64,000 nt of DNA from Anarhynchus alexandrinus. Its lineage: Eukaryota > Chordata > Aves > Charadriiformes > Charadriidae. Position 1 is the first letter of the stretch; each line of letters begins with the position of its first letter. Of this stretch, positions 32,806 to 44,483 are shown piece after piece. Where the stretch lies: assembly GCA_008711295.1 (NCBI GenBank), contig VUYV01000045.1, positions 3,018,665-3,082,664 on the forward strand, read 5' to 3'. The notes beneath the pieces are model-generated. The model did no database searches. It worked only from the letters and a program-made list of their open reading frames with translations, and was not told the origin of the DNA. Made by a program: the position numbers and the translations under genes.

Positions 32806-33000
32806 GGCAGCCCAATGGACCCAATGGTCATGAAGAGACCTCAGTTGTACGGCATGGGCAATAACCCTCACTCTCAGACGCAGCAGAGCAGCCCCTACCC
32901 CGGGCAGTCGTACGGCCCTCCTGGCCCCCAGCGCTATCCCGTGGGAATGCCGGGCCGAGCCCCGGCAGCCATGGGAGGAATGCAGTATCCACAGCAACAG
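32806..33000 (+). CDS. ARID1B: ARID1B exon 2 (internal coding exon, 65 codons)
   Basis: ARID1B is the AT-rich-interaction-domain subunit of canonical BAF (SWI/SNF) nucleosome remodelling complexes in the nucleus. The exon is open throughout in one frame (phase 0 at both ends), beginning Gly-Ser-Pro-Met-Asp-Pro-Met and ending Met-Gln-Tyr-Pro-Gln-Gln-Gln. It contains the block [10 protein letters not shown] and the stretch [10 protein letters not shown], which I recognise from the N-terminal disordered region of vertebrate ARID1B. It is rich in Pro, Gly, Gln, Tyr and Met, has no folded domain, and lies far N-terminal of the ARID domain and the C-terminal BAF-assembly region. It is flanked by AG at 32804-32805 and GT at 33001-33002. 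The paralogue ARID1A has a corresponding exon 2 with a diverged sequence; the [15 protein letters not shown] block favours ARID1B. By recall, about nine residues differ from human, mostly in the second half. Because 195 is divisible by three, skipping the exon would keep frame. The exon number is inferred from the human gene, where a 195-bp exon follows the large first exon. Confidence 0.95.
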
Positions 33001-33006
33001 GTTTGT
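32998..33006 (+). other. ARID1B: 5' splice site of ARID1B intron 2 (CAG|GTTTGT)
   Basis: The exon ends in CAG and the intron begins GTTTGT. The -3 to +2 positions and G at +5 are consensus, but +3 and +4 are T rather than the usual A/G and A, so the site looks weaker than average. The position matches the expected end of the conserved coding block, so I take it as the real donor. The next few hundred bases contain T/G-rich tracts that could bind splicing activators, but that is inference. Confidence 0.8.
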
Positions 33007-33299
33007 GGAGGATTTTTCTGTGTTGCTTTGGTTTCCCTGCTCTCCTTCTCTTCGCTTTCGACACTGTGGTAATACAGAGGGAGCAAGAAAAAAAAATGCA
33101 AACCAGAAATAAGTATTTCTCAGGCAGAAGGAGGGTGAAGGATTGTTTTAAAAAGTGGATATATTATGTTGACAGCATGCATGTTTTCTGAAACCCCATA
33201 CAGACAGAAAAAAGTTTACTATGTTGCTGGTATCTTTTTGGAGAGAGAAGTATGTCAAATGCCATCAGTTTTCTTTTTTTTTCCAATTGACATCATACA

Positions 33300-33605
33300 G
33301 CCTTGTATATTTTTTAGTTGTTGGTTTGTTGTTTGGGTTTTTTTTTAAATTCTCTTTCTCTCTGGCTTAGATACATTTACATGTAAGATGAAAACCTAGA
33401 CCTGACATCAGTGCAGCAAGACTAGTGTTGTCCAGTGCATACGAAAGTGTTATGTATTTACATCAGTTGTTTGTTGTTGTGGTGTTGTATTTGGTTGGTT
33501 TTGTTTTGGTTTTTTTTTTTCCTCCTCCTTTTGGCAGGAGCCTGAAGCTTTTCCTATTTTTTTTCCTGTACCAACTCTTTAAAGTCAGGATATTTTTTTT
33601 TTTAA
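33300..33605. repeat. T/G-rich low-complexity region just downstream of exon 2
   Basis: It contains TTGTTGGTTTGTTGTTTGGG- and TTGGTTGGTTTTGTTTTGG-type tracts and several T runs. In RNA these are U/G-rich, a type bound by CELF and TIA-class splicing factors, but a role at the weak exon 2 donor is only a possibility given the 300-600 nt distance. Confidence 0.6.
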
Positions 33606-34129
33606 TATCAGAGGACATAGAAATGTAAGGATCTCCTTTTATCTACTTGGGTTTCACTGCTGATGGTGACCTCTTTTGCCTTTTTCTTACTCTTAAAGAA
33701 GGTCAATTCCAATGTTCATGTCATATCCTAGGGAAGATACAGTAGTTTTCTAGAGGGGGGAATAAACCAGGAAGTTACGTTTTACTAATTTTTTTTTTAA
33801 ATTAGGAATGTGAGTGTAGGCAATGGGAGCTCTGTACTTTGTTGTGAGCACAACAGAGTAATGACTTGATCATTGATGGGAAAGGACATTTGTTTTGTGC
33901 AACTGACTAGTTGCAGATTAGCACTTTTTATGTCATTTATCGTTAAATATAGAGAAGAAAAGAAAATTTTGGATTCCCTGGCAGATAGGTGCCTGGCTAA
34001 TTCTTGTACTCACCGATCCACCAGGACAGGATGTTAATCGGGCAGATAATTAAATAACAGTTTCAAATCTAGTAGTTGAGTGAATAGTACTGTTATCAAC
34101 AGTCTTCATTTTGATTCTTTTCTGTTGTT

Positions 34130-34560
34130 AAATAGATACTTACTTGTAAGGAAAAGATTGTTTAGTTTAGAAATGTTAAACAATATATTTGGTGGCTAGC
34201 TTCAGACAGCAAAGCATTTTGTCAGTCGTAAAAGGAGGAGAAATTGAAAAAAGGAGGCTTTATTTTTCTCTGTGTGGTTGTAGCCAAAATGAAGTTATTA
34301 AAACATATTTTATATTTAAAATGAGTTATTCTGCGTTATGTGGAGATGAGTGTTGAATTTTCACTTCATTTGCTAATTGCTTGATAATTGTAAATTACCC
34401 GTCAGCAGGCAGTGACCTGGCACAGTGATTGGCTGCCGGCCCTATCCGTCTTCTCACAGCATTAATATAATTGGCTGAGCAGCAGCACAGTTCTGAGCAC
34501 TAATGCTCTTTGGGGAAAAAGTGAGAGGATAATTATGACATTGAATTTTTATTGAACGGA
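34130..34560. promoter_or_regulatory. Candidate conserved non-coding element
   Basis: Repeat-free block containing two ATTGGCTG (inverted CCAAT) sites about 45 bp apart (34428 and 34471), several TAAT/ATTA cores and no simple sequence. Texture suggests a conserved element; this was not tested by alignment. Confidence 0.3.
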
Positions 34561-37500
34561 CATCACCACCTAGGCATGATTTTGTTTTGGACAGCCTCCA
34601 AAGCTTCGTGTGTTTGGTTTGTGAACCTCTAATGATCTGAATCCAGTTCTTTTCATATTGCTCATATATTACCACCTTTCTACAAAGGATTAAAATGCAG
34701 GAATGCAGGTTTGTAAATTGAATTGCCAACTTACCAGCTGAGTGGTAAGTTGTCTTTGGCACAGGATGCCACAGTTTGATTCCTGGCTGGATTTTTACTC
34801 CTGTGACATGAATATTAAATAAGGAGAGCCTAGCTACGCTTGTTAAAATTGGCTGTGTAGCATGTACCTACTTCTAGATATAATATATATAAAATAAATA
34901 GTATTGCCAGAAGTTTCAGAAGATTAATCTCAGCGCTTTCTGAAAATTGGAGTCCTTTACAGTGTCACATCGAATTTATCAGAAGTGCAAGGCACTTCCA
35001 AAAACTTGATCGGTTAAAAAATACTGGGCCTTAAACACATACAGTGCTCAGATTTAAGTATTGTGCAGAGAGAACATTGGGTAGATGAATTATGAGGGTG
35101 GAAGTGCCACACTGTAGGAAGGGTGGGAAACATCAATGGGAGAGGTTGTTCTTATTTTAAGTTATAGTCTGCTGTTGCCCAAAGATAGCTTAGGGTGTCA
35201 GTTCTGTTTCCTTGGATGAAACAAGCAGGCTTTTTGTTAGACTGTGAAGATTTTTGAATTTCGAAGAAGACCTTGAAATGTTAAGTCTGGCTCTTTGTCA
35301 GCGAGTGTTGTGGCTTGAGGTTAGAACTATGGGACTTGACAGATTTTAACTTGCAGGCTCTGCTGCAGGATGCTGCAAATGAAGAAATAAAGATCAAAAC
35401 CACCACCCTAAAGATCCGCCTAAAATTAATGGAAATGGTAGAAATGAAGATAATTGCCTAGATGTCGGTAGCTGGTTTATGTCATGTTGCAGCAGAGAAT
35501 AGTGTGTTCCAGCCTGCAGCCCAAAGGTGGAGGAGAGAGATCGCAGGAAGGAAGGCCTCTGGCATAGGCAGTGAAAGATTAAAGAGGATGAAAAAGATGA
35601 AATGTTATCAGGTGCAGTCATTCTGCGTATCTGCAGCATGGGTGTCAAGCATCGCCTGCTAACCTGTTGAAAAAGTGGTATCTGCGTAATGCTGCAGACA
35701 TTCTTTTACAAGTGCTGTTTGGTGGAGGCTTGCTTTGATACCACACAGGAAGGTGCAAATAAACCCCCAAATTTTTTCAACATTCTGTGTGGAAATCGCA
35801 GGATGTTGGAAAGAGTATGGAAAATATGGGATATGTGCTGTGACATGGCTGCAAAGGATGCTGTGAAGAGAGAAACCACATCTCCTAAGCATTTTAGCTT
35901 GGAACTCATCTCTCATGAGTTATCAATGAGAAGCCCCAGAACGAAATGCTAAGCCTTATATAAGGAGCAAAATTTGAAATGAAGACGATCTTTCTGCATT
36001 ACTCACTAATGTAACTAAAGATAAAGGCATTGAGGTATATACATAAGCATGTAGGAAAGAGAGGTAAAGCTGTGATGAAGCTAATGGTAATCTGAGGTTT
36101 TCTCTTCTCCAACACTTGACAAGAGATCCAGATTTATCATGTGAAGATGGGTGATAGCTTGTTGTGACAAAATGCCAAGCAATTTGAAGAATGCTGCAGT
36201 ATTTTATTAAATTTTAATGGCATGTCCAGTTAACTCAGTGTGAGTCAAATATATAAAGCATTTCAACTGATTTGGGTAAAATTGGGTTAATGGGTTATGA
36301 GATTAAAAATCAAATTATTCTGCACCTGTATAAAAGGGAAAATATAAGAAAGGAAGGTGTTACTAAAAGAGTCATATGCTTAATTTATAGGGTTGCAGAC
36401 TTGAGAGTTTGTCTCTTTTGTCAGTAGGCATAAATAAGTATGGTGAATTAATTACTTACAAAGTGATTTTTACGTTAGGAAACTTTTGGGGTTTTGTCTC
36501 TTTCCTGTCCACGTTCAGTGGGAGAGGAAGGAGGCAAGGGAAAGCTGGGAGCAAGGTGACCTGTGCCTATGTTGTTGTTTTTCAACATGACTGAAACACA
36601 AGTTGCAACAAGGCCAGTGTTTGCATCCCAGCGTTTTAAAATGCTGGTCTTGCATGTAAATCTTAATACTGCTATCTCATCATCTCATATATTCTCTCTT
36701 CTGGTTTGCATGGGAAGAATGTAATTTTAGGATTACTAGCACTCCTCACCCAGGACTTCAGGGAGATTGCAGTATGTATATAAAAACAGAAAGCAGAAAA
36801 ACATACTTCCAGGTTTGACATTCAGTTTCTAATCTCTTAGATGTTTCTTGGAATTACAGAGACGTGATGTCAAAATTGAAAAGCCTAATATTCAGGTAAT
36901 ATTCAGTACCTGCAAACTTCAGGCTTCATTTTGCAATACATTTCATGATAGTGTGAGTAATAAGATCTGATTATAAGGACAATAATGTCCTTTTCATTTA
37001 ACTTCTTTTTCTTCTCTGACCCCTTTTGGACCTCAGGCAAGCAAGTGATGATGCCCTAATCAGTTTCTGGCTTTGGTTTGAATGCCTTGTCAAAGTGTAG
37101 GAAAGCCTTCTGCTACTTTGTAAAAACATTTTTGCTAAAACTAGAAATGCCTCAGAGTATCTATTAAACTAAGTTTTTTCTGCCGTTATCTGATGGTGTT
37201 GCTTTTTCATGTTAATAGCATGTAATACTTTATTTTGTGCTGAATTTCATCAAGCTTAAAAATCAGCTCCTTGAAATAACCACGGCTAGGTTTTGGAAGT
37301 TTTCAGCAAAGTCTGAAGGCTTGAATTTATGAATATGTTTGGAAGAATTGAATGGTGTGATGTGCCTGCTTAATCAGATGATTATTGCCTAATTGATTTT
37401 TTTAGGATGCATTAAAATTCCTTGTGTACTTGATGGACTGGAACAACAACTTATTGTGTAAATAGGATCGTGTTGCTATAATGCATAGTAAATTCTTTAT

Positions 37501-37817
37501 GAAAGATAGTTTTGTGGATATGTACAAAAGCCATTCCTAATAGCTGTTCAAAATGGAGTATTTCAGTACTTTTTCATTTCAGTACTGATCATGCAGTTGT
37601 TGTAGTGCCTTGAGCCAGCTTGCAGTCAGTCAGTTATGAGGCTTGAGCCTGTCCTTTCTTTCTCCCTTTTTTGCTACAGAAATACTATAAGACAAAAGGG
37701 TGCTAATCACTTGTTCCTTTAACATTTCTTTTATATTCTTGATTTGCAGAATTCAAAAATAAAGGTTGTCAGTGTCCTCATAGTTTTAAGGGTGGAACTG
37801 TAAATATTCAGAGAAAC

Positions 37818-37923
37818 ACTTTTTTCTTTTTTTTTCTTTTTTTTTTTTTTTTTAAATGTACAGATTATTTTGAGGATTAAGGAAAATATGCTGCTTTTTT
37901 CTTTTTCTTTTTTCTTTTTTTTG
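37818..37923. repeat. T-rich low-complexity tracts
   Basis: Two CTTTTTT-type tracts (about 37818-37854 and 37896-37923) with long T runs, separated by ordinary sequence. Confidence 0.8.
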
Positions 37924-38729
37924 TAAGTCTTATGTAGCAGGTTGCAACTGGGAGTAACTTCTTTTTAAAGGGGTAGAGAAGTTGTAAAACCTCTGGGAAT
38001 GTGCAGCAAGGATTTATTGTAATGGAAACTGCAAGTCAACCAGAACTATAGCAGCACCAGTGTGATTACCTCATTTAGGAAAGGGTTTACAGTGCTCGTA
38101 TTGGGTAATGTCCCAGATTGGAAATGTTGAATTTACGCCAAGGAAATCAATTGGCTGTTGGTTTGGCAGGTAGAGTTTTAAAGCTAGAAAACATAAATGT
38201 GTTTACTACTGGGTGGCTGGTTGTGTATGTGTTACTTTCTGAAATCATCTTAATTCTAGAAGATTGAAGTATGCCAAGAAAGTGAGGCTTTCTGTAATGT
38301 TTTGCTCTGAACCGTTAACTTAAAATGTAGCGCATGCATACAGCAAATACTAGTCAAGTGATACGTTTGTTGTCTTCTGTGTGTGTAATTGCCCTCACCG
38401 GCTAGAAAATACTGAGCAGATTGCAATTTTTTGTGTTCCTAAGCAGCATTTAGCACAGTTGATGTTAATATTGGTTAAGGGAGCAGACACAGAAAATAAG
38501 CAGTTTTTCATTTCTTAGCCTATTTATTTTGCAGGAACAGAGAATGAATCAATATGATTGAATCTCAAAAACAATCAGCAGAGGACAAAACATTGAGATG
38601 TGTTGCTTTTTCTTAAAGATTGATAGATGCATTTCATACACACACATAAAAAGGGAGTGTGAAGCTTTGATCACCATGTGCTTCAGGAGTACGTTTTTCC
38701 AGATTTTTGTTTGATTTGTGTTGTTTTGG

Positions 38730-38798
38730 NNNNNNNNNNNNNNNNNNNNNNNNNNNNNNNNNNNNNNNNNNNNNNNNNNNNNNNNNNNNNNNNNNNNN
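38730..38798. other. Assembly gap (69 N)
   Basis: Sixty-nine N lie between TTGTTTTGG and a run of about 18 T followed by a GT repeat. The missing sequence is probably more T/G-rich simple repeat, and its true length is unknown. Translated frames that cross it are meaningless. Confidence 1.
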
Positions 38799-40724
38799 TT
38801 TTTTTTTTTTTTTTTTGGATGTGTGTGTGTGTTTCTGTGCAATTTTGGGGGTTTGTTTATTTGTTTCATTTATTTTGTTTTGCTTTTTTTCCTGGGCATT
38901 TAGTTGGACTTCTCACTAGTAGATTACGGACCTACTTAGTAATTCCTGGAAAGCAGAAAGGTTGAAACTCTTAAAGATTAGTCTTTTCCCAACTTCCTCT
39001 TCTATTAAAAACATGTAAATACTTTGAACGAAAATAATTCCTCAGTAAAACTTTATTTGAATGACGTATCTGCCATCCTGTCGAACTGCTATAAACTTGG
39101 GGGGTGGGTGCAGGGGCGGAGGAGAAAAAAAAAATCAATAAAATAAGTAGAAGAAATACTTCCTGGAGAGTGTAAAGTTTGAATGCTTCCTTTTATGAAT
39201 CGGAAAAAGGGATGAAAAGTCACAGCTATTTGTCTTCCTTGTAAGGTCATCTTTAAGAATGGATCTTTTGATGGTCAAGTGTTAATAATTGCAAAGAAAA
39301 GTTGCTGCTCTTTGTCACGTAAAGAAATGGGAGTTTAAAATTTCTATTTAAATTTTAAGATTTAGAAATCTTTTAAATGCTAAATACTGTGCTTGTGCAG
39401 ACTGTAGGAAAATGTTTAGCATGGTTCTTTCTTTTGGATATACTAAGCCTCATTGACTAAATTGAAAAAAAGGCTGCTACTTTAGTTCATGGCAGGATAA
39501 GGCATTATGTTGTATTGTCTCCTTTAGAATTATCCCTTCTATTGAGTGTAATTCACTCTATAGAGGGAGGTGAGCACAGATTACAGATAATCACAGAATC
39601 AAATTTGACATAAGTTTGGGGTCTTTATGGTAGCTTAGCTCTTCATCTTAATGCTGGTCATCTGAGATTGTTTACCGAACAAAATCCCTAAAGTAGTGGA
39701 ATTGCATTATTATGGTAAATAGAAACATTGCAGTAGCTTCTATCATTTCTTTGAAACTGTGCGGAAAAAAAATGTAGGATGAAAAGGAAAAAGAACTGAT
39801 CCTTCAGCTGGTGAGAGAAAGCTTGGAAATAAGACAGGGTCGACATTTTTATCTGTTCAGTTACTATGTACTGATGGTCAGTAAATGCTAATTTTTACAT
39901 CCATCCTGGAGTAAATGGCAGCCTGCTTTTGTATAGAAAGTGTGTAAGAATCATCAACGTACCATGCCAAATAAAATATATTTTCGCTACTGCTAAATGA
40001 TTGTACTTCAGTTGGAATATTTAATAGCTGTAATCCCATTTGTTATTCTGCTTGGAAGTGGGGACATGAGAGAGGAAAACATGCATACTCTGTGTGTTGG
40101 TGTTCTGAAAAAGGTTGCTGTTAAGGAAGCAGCAGTTATTTTGTTGTTGAGAACTGGGTTTACTGAAGTATTAGCTGTCAGTCTGCACTGGAGTTGGGCA
40201 GGAAACAGATTTTGGTGATCAGAAGTGGAGAACAGAGCGCCATTTGCTGCTTCACTAGGAAGATAGAAAATCATTTACTTATGAACAGCTTATTTTACAT
40301 GGCAGCAGGAGACATGAGTTTATTTACATTTGAAGTAAAATAAGCATCTTGCTTTAAGAAAAGGCTGCTCCATTACTCTATTCAACAGCTGCCTTATAAT
40401 GACTGTGCCAGGAGGGTTTTAAAGTGTAGGTAAGGAATAATTAACTGTTACGTCTAATATTATAGTCATGGTAGTTTTCTGTTAATAATATTCATCAAAG
40501 AATAACTGGCACTCCAAACTACTGAAATGACATCCAGACCCATCATGCGCATGTACATTAAGATTTTTGTAACCATACTTTCAGTAATGTCCCCGAGGGG
40601 CAACTCAGCATTTTTTTTTAAGCCTTGGTTTAAGTTTCTCAGAAGATACTATCAATTTGAACTTACTCAGAGGAAGCAAGGGAGTCAATAGAGTGCGCTT
40701 TTTTAAAAATAGGGAGTGTGTTTC

Positions 40725-40920
40725 CCACAGCTGAAAATAGGGCTGAAGACAATGCGAAACCTGCCTGAAATCAGTGGGAAATTTGCTGTGACTTCAGCGG
40801 AACTACAATTGCACCTGGGGGCCACGTTATTGGGGTTGGGTGGCTTGTCTTTGGTTGATAGCAGCGTAGGCAGGATCAGCCCTGTAAGTCAATTGAAGAG
40901 AATCTCAGAATGAGAAAGGT
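40725..40920. repeat. Possible old amniote interspersed repeat
   Basis: Two similar internal blocks, TGAAATCAGTGGGAAATTTG and TGACTTCAGCGGAACTA, plus GGCAGGATCAGCCCTGTAAG, recall an ancient sauropsid/amniote repeat in which GACTTCAGTGGGAG-like units and AGGATCAGGCCC alternate. I cannot name the family. Confidence 0.4.
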
Positions 40921-42140
40921 CAGTACCTTCACTTTGGTGACCCTGGGACAGAGTTAGGTAGCTTTCTTCTTGGAACAATAGACCTTTCAAGAAGTATCTG
41001 CTGTTTCAGTAGCTCAAGATTAGACTCCTATTGCTACCAGCACCTTTATTTTTTTAAACTAAGATTTATGTTAGATTTAGTTTCAGCAAAACTTAAGTAA
41101 AAATTAGTTTTGCAGTAGCATAGGAAGTGCTGCAAAAAAACCAAAAGCATTTTCCACACCTTTTTTGTGTAGTCAGATGTAAATGACATGGGTCCCGTGC
41201 AGTATAATCAAAGCTTGCTCAGCGACCTATTTCAGTTTTCTATGTTTTATCACCTAAAATGTTAAGACTTTTGTGGGAGTAGATGAGTTATAAACTTTTT
41301 TTTTTAAAAAATCTTAAATATGTTTAAGACTATTAACATTCTCTGTAGGTAATTTTTTCTAAAATACATATTTGTTTATATATTGCATTGCTCCTTATAA
41401 CTATACTAACTGGGCACGTGTAAAGATCCTAATATAAATACTTCAAGCTTTTGGTGTTTTGTTGTTTTTCAAGACCGATAAAGGAAAGATATAAGAACTT
41501 AAGGAATAACTTAAAGCTACAGCTTATTTAATTCTTTTTGTAGGCTTTTATTCTTCTGCTACCTTGCGTGACCCCATTTTTGGGTGCTTCCGTGGTACTT
41601 GTGCTTCTTATTCTTTGCTTTGCCTAAAATAGAACAAATGTGTTAAATGCTTGCATCCTTGCTGATAAGTATTTGATCTCTGAATCTTATAATGTCTTTT
41701 GGGGGCGGGGAAGAGGAGCAAGGAGAAAATCAGTGTCTGTTTTATTTCTTTGTACGCTCCATCCTTTTCCTCCTTTTCTGGACATTGTTTCTTAGTAGTG
41801 TTTTCTTTTGTATGTTAAGAGCAAGACACATAGCATGTAATAAACATTTTAGTGACTGGACAATATTAGAAAGCATATTTGAATCTTATATTCAAATACA
41901 CCTTTCGGAAAGTGAGTGAATTTGGCTTCGGTATATATGTCAAAGGGACAAATTACACTTGCTATTAGTTTGTTTCACAGAACAGTGATGAAGAGATTTC
42001 TGTGTATTTCTTGGCAAACTGTAAAATCACTTGTCTTTTGAGACAAGAGTCCAATCAAAATAAACAAGGCTTATATAGCCACTTAGGGAAGATGTTGTTT
42101 TAATTATAGAAGTGACATTACTTATCTTAAGTCTATGTGC

Positions 42141-42198
42141 ATACGTGTGTTTTACAGGCCATGTTGGCAAATACGTGTTTTGCAGGACAGGTTAGCAA
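42141..42198. repeat. Imperfect tandem duplication, about 30 bp x 2
   Basis: Unit 1 (42141-42170) begins ATACGTGTGTTTTACAGG and unit 2 (42171-42198) ATACGTGTTTTGCAGG; both finish GTT(G/A)GCAA. They differ by a 2-bp deletion and a few substitutions. Confidence 0.75.
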
Positions 42199-44457
42199 AA
42201 ACTGCCTTGTTCTTTTCACAGAATTGTCTCTCTCTCTGAGCTGTTCCGTGCTGTGCAAGTGGTGCTCAGTGAAAACAAATCCTCTAAGAGTCTGTGCCAA
42301 GAACAGATTGAGCCTGTGCACGGAGGAAGCAGGCAGGGCTGCTCAGCAAGGACCTCTGCTTTGAGCTCCTCCTGCCCCTTCTGAGTAACCCCACTTGCTC
42401 GCCTCTGCTCTCCCTCCTAACTTTCCCAGCTGGTAGCACTGAATATTGATATGTGTTTTGACTCTTCCACCGTACTGGAGAGTGTTTAAAAGGACAGATG
42501 CAAATTGACTGGGTTTGTGTTTTTCATTGGTTTCGTTTTATTACTGGTTGGCAAAACTGAAGAAAATCAGAGGCCAAAATATCCCCCTGCAGATTTGGGA
42601 AGTGTGTACTTAATAGATTTATGGCCCTTTTACGTTTGGGAAGTTGTCCTAGAGAGGAAACTATTATTTCTAAAATGAACCTTAAGTTCTGCAGAAAATG
42701 ATACTTCAGACCTTGCATTCACCAAGGAAAAAAATCATACCTGATGTTGGATACCAGGCAGGTGGGTTTTTTAGTCCTCCGAGGTGATGCTGTGAGAAAT
42801 CCCATGTATCCTTCTCAAATTGAAGATTAAGTTTTATGACCTGAGTAAATTTGCAGTCTTGCAGCAAATGGTGAAGAGTAGGTTCAGTAAATGCCAAGAC
42901 TGTGTGGGTACTTGGCCTTTCTTTTTTAATTTTATACATTACACGAAAAATAATGTTTTCTAATATTGCTTTAGGCCTATAACACAGGGGTTACAAGAGG
43001 AGCATAACCACAAAAAGGTAATATCCAGGAAAAGATCAGATATACTTTGGGTGTATTGGGTGTAGGCTTTTCTTTCTTCTTTCTCTCTTGTGTTTTGTCA
43101 TCCCATTTTTGTCTTTCATATATCTAACTATATGCTCCTGTTCTTGGCATGTGTTAAGATCTTGTATAGCAGAATAAAAACCTGACTAAATATCAAACCC
43201 CTGTGTACATGTGTTGCCGTGTTTTTACTGGAGTTGCTTGCAGGAGCTCTGAAACCTCTGCTTTTTGTAAAGCTGGTCTAACAAAAAAAAAGTTTTTAGC
43301 CCAAAGGATAAAATTAGTTATTGTTATGAAACCTGGTTGTAAGGCTGTTGTTTGTAAGAATGTGGAAAGATGCACGCTGCATGTAGTGTTCTGCTTAGTG
43401 GAGAAAACATGTTTATGCTTGAAAAGTATTTTTTATACATGGACCTGATCTTATGTATTCCACTTCCAGCTGTAGGCAGGAATGACTGTGTCCTGAAGTC
43501 TTCTGCATAATGCATTTGAGCATCCTCAACATTTTTATAAATACTTGCTGAGAGAAAGGACAACACACTTTGGCACTTGTTAGTCTTGTAGTAATAAAAT
43601 GCTGCAAACAAAAGCTTTTTTTTTATTATTGCATTGTGTTTTTGTTGAGTACTTTTTACTGTCTCAGAGATGCAAAATTTCACCAGGTTATTTGGCATTT
43701 TCAGTAGCATCTCTGAAAAAGGGAGGTGTTAAGTCTTGAATAATAGAGTTTGGTAAAGGGCATGGAAAGGAGCCCGGGACTAGTAGCAAAGCAGCATTGG
43801 CAGTGCAAGCTCTGATTGTACAAGGAATGATCATCTGCTTCCTGCGTGTCAATAAAAATGCAGGAGAGCACCTTTCTTGACACAGGGGTTGCTGAAACAT
43901 CAGTGCTGTCTTTTTTTGTAATACTCCTGTGGATGTTTTTGCACAAAGTGGTATCTGTCAGAGCTTGAAATATTCTTGCACAGTTCCCTTTGAACAGGTA
44001 GCACAGGACAAGTTCTAGCACATAGCTGCTTGACATGGGGCCGCCTACCGCGGGGAAGGAATGCCTTGCTTACATATATCTGAGTTGATGTGCTAAGAAC
44101 TTTGCCAGTCATTTTGCCGATTACATACTGGGCTGTAAATAATTACTGAACTTCCATTTTGAATCACAGCTTTTTTCTCTTTTTTGCTTTTTTTCTCCCC
44201 TGTTAAAGACAGACAATAGCAGTGGGAAATATCGAGGATGCTATAACAGTGATTAGCCTGGAGATATTTTTACAGTGAATCTAACATAAATCTGCACATT
44301 TTTGTTGCTGCGCTGTCTTTGTTTTTGGAATGCGTATTTGCTTTCCCTGCATTGCTTTCAGTAGTACTGTACATCTGGTAATGCACGTGGTGCGGAGTAT
44401 GTCAAATTACAATTGAAAACAAATATTGTGAATGGCTCACCTAAAGGATGCAATAAC

Positions 44458-44483
44458 AATACTAAGACTAAATACTAAGACTA
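44458..44483. repeat. Tandem 13-bp repeat, two perfect copies
   Basis: AATACTAAGACTA is repeated exactly twice and followed by a partial third copy (AATA). Confidence 0.85.

Larger units (their letters stand above)
33606..38729 (+). other. Intron 2 stretch without recognised gene
   Basis: AT-rich intron. 34130-34560 is listed as a possible conserved element. T/C-rich runs lie at 37818-37854 and 37896-37923. No exon or intact repeat recognised. Confidence 0.5.

Noticed and set aside
32604..33072. Longer frames extending exon 2 on both sides and minus-strand frames over it
   Set aside because: The homologous protein segment stops exactly at the AG and GT boundaries; the extensions are intron read-through and the minus-strand frames are shadows.
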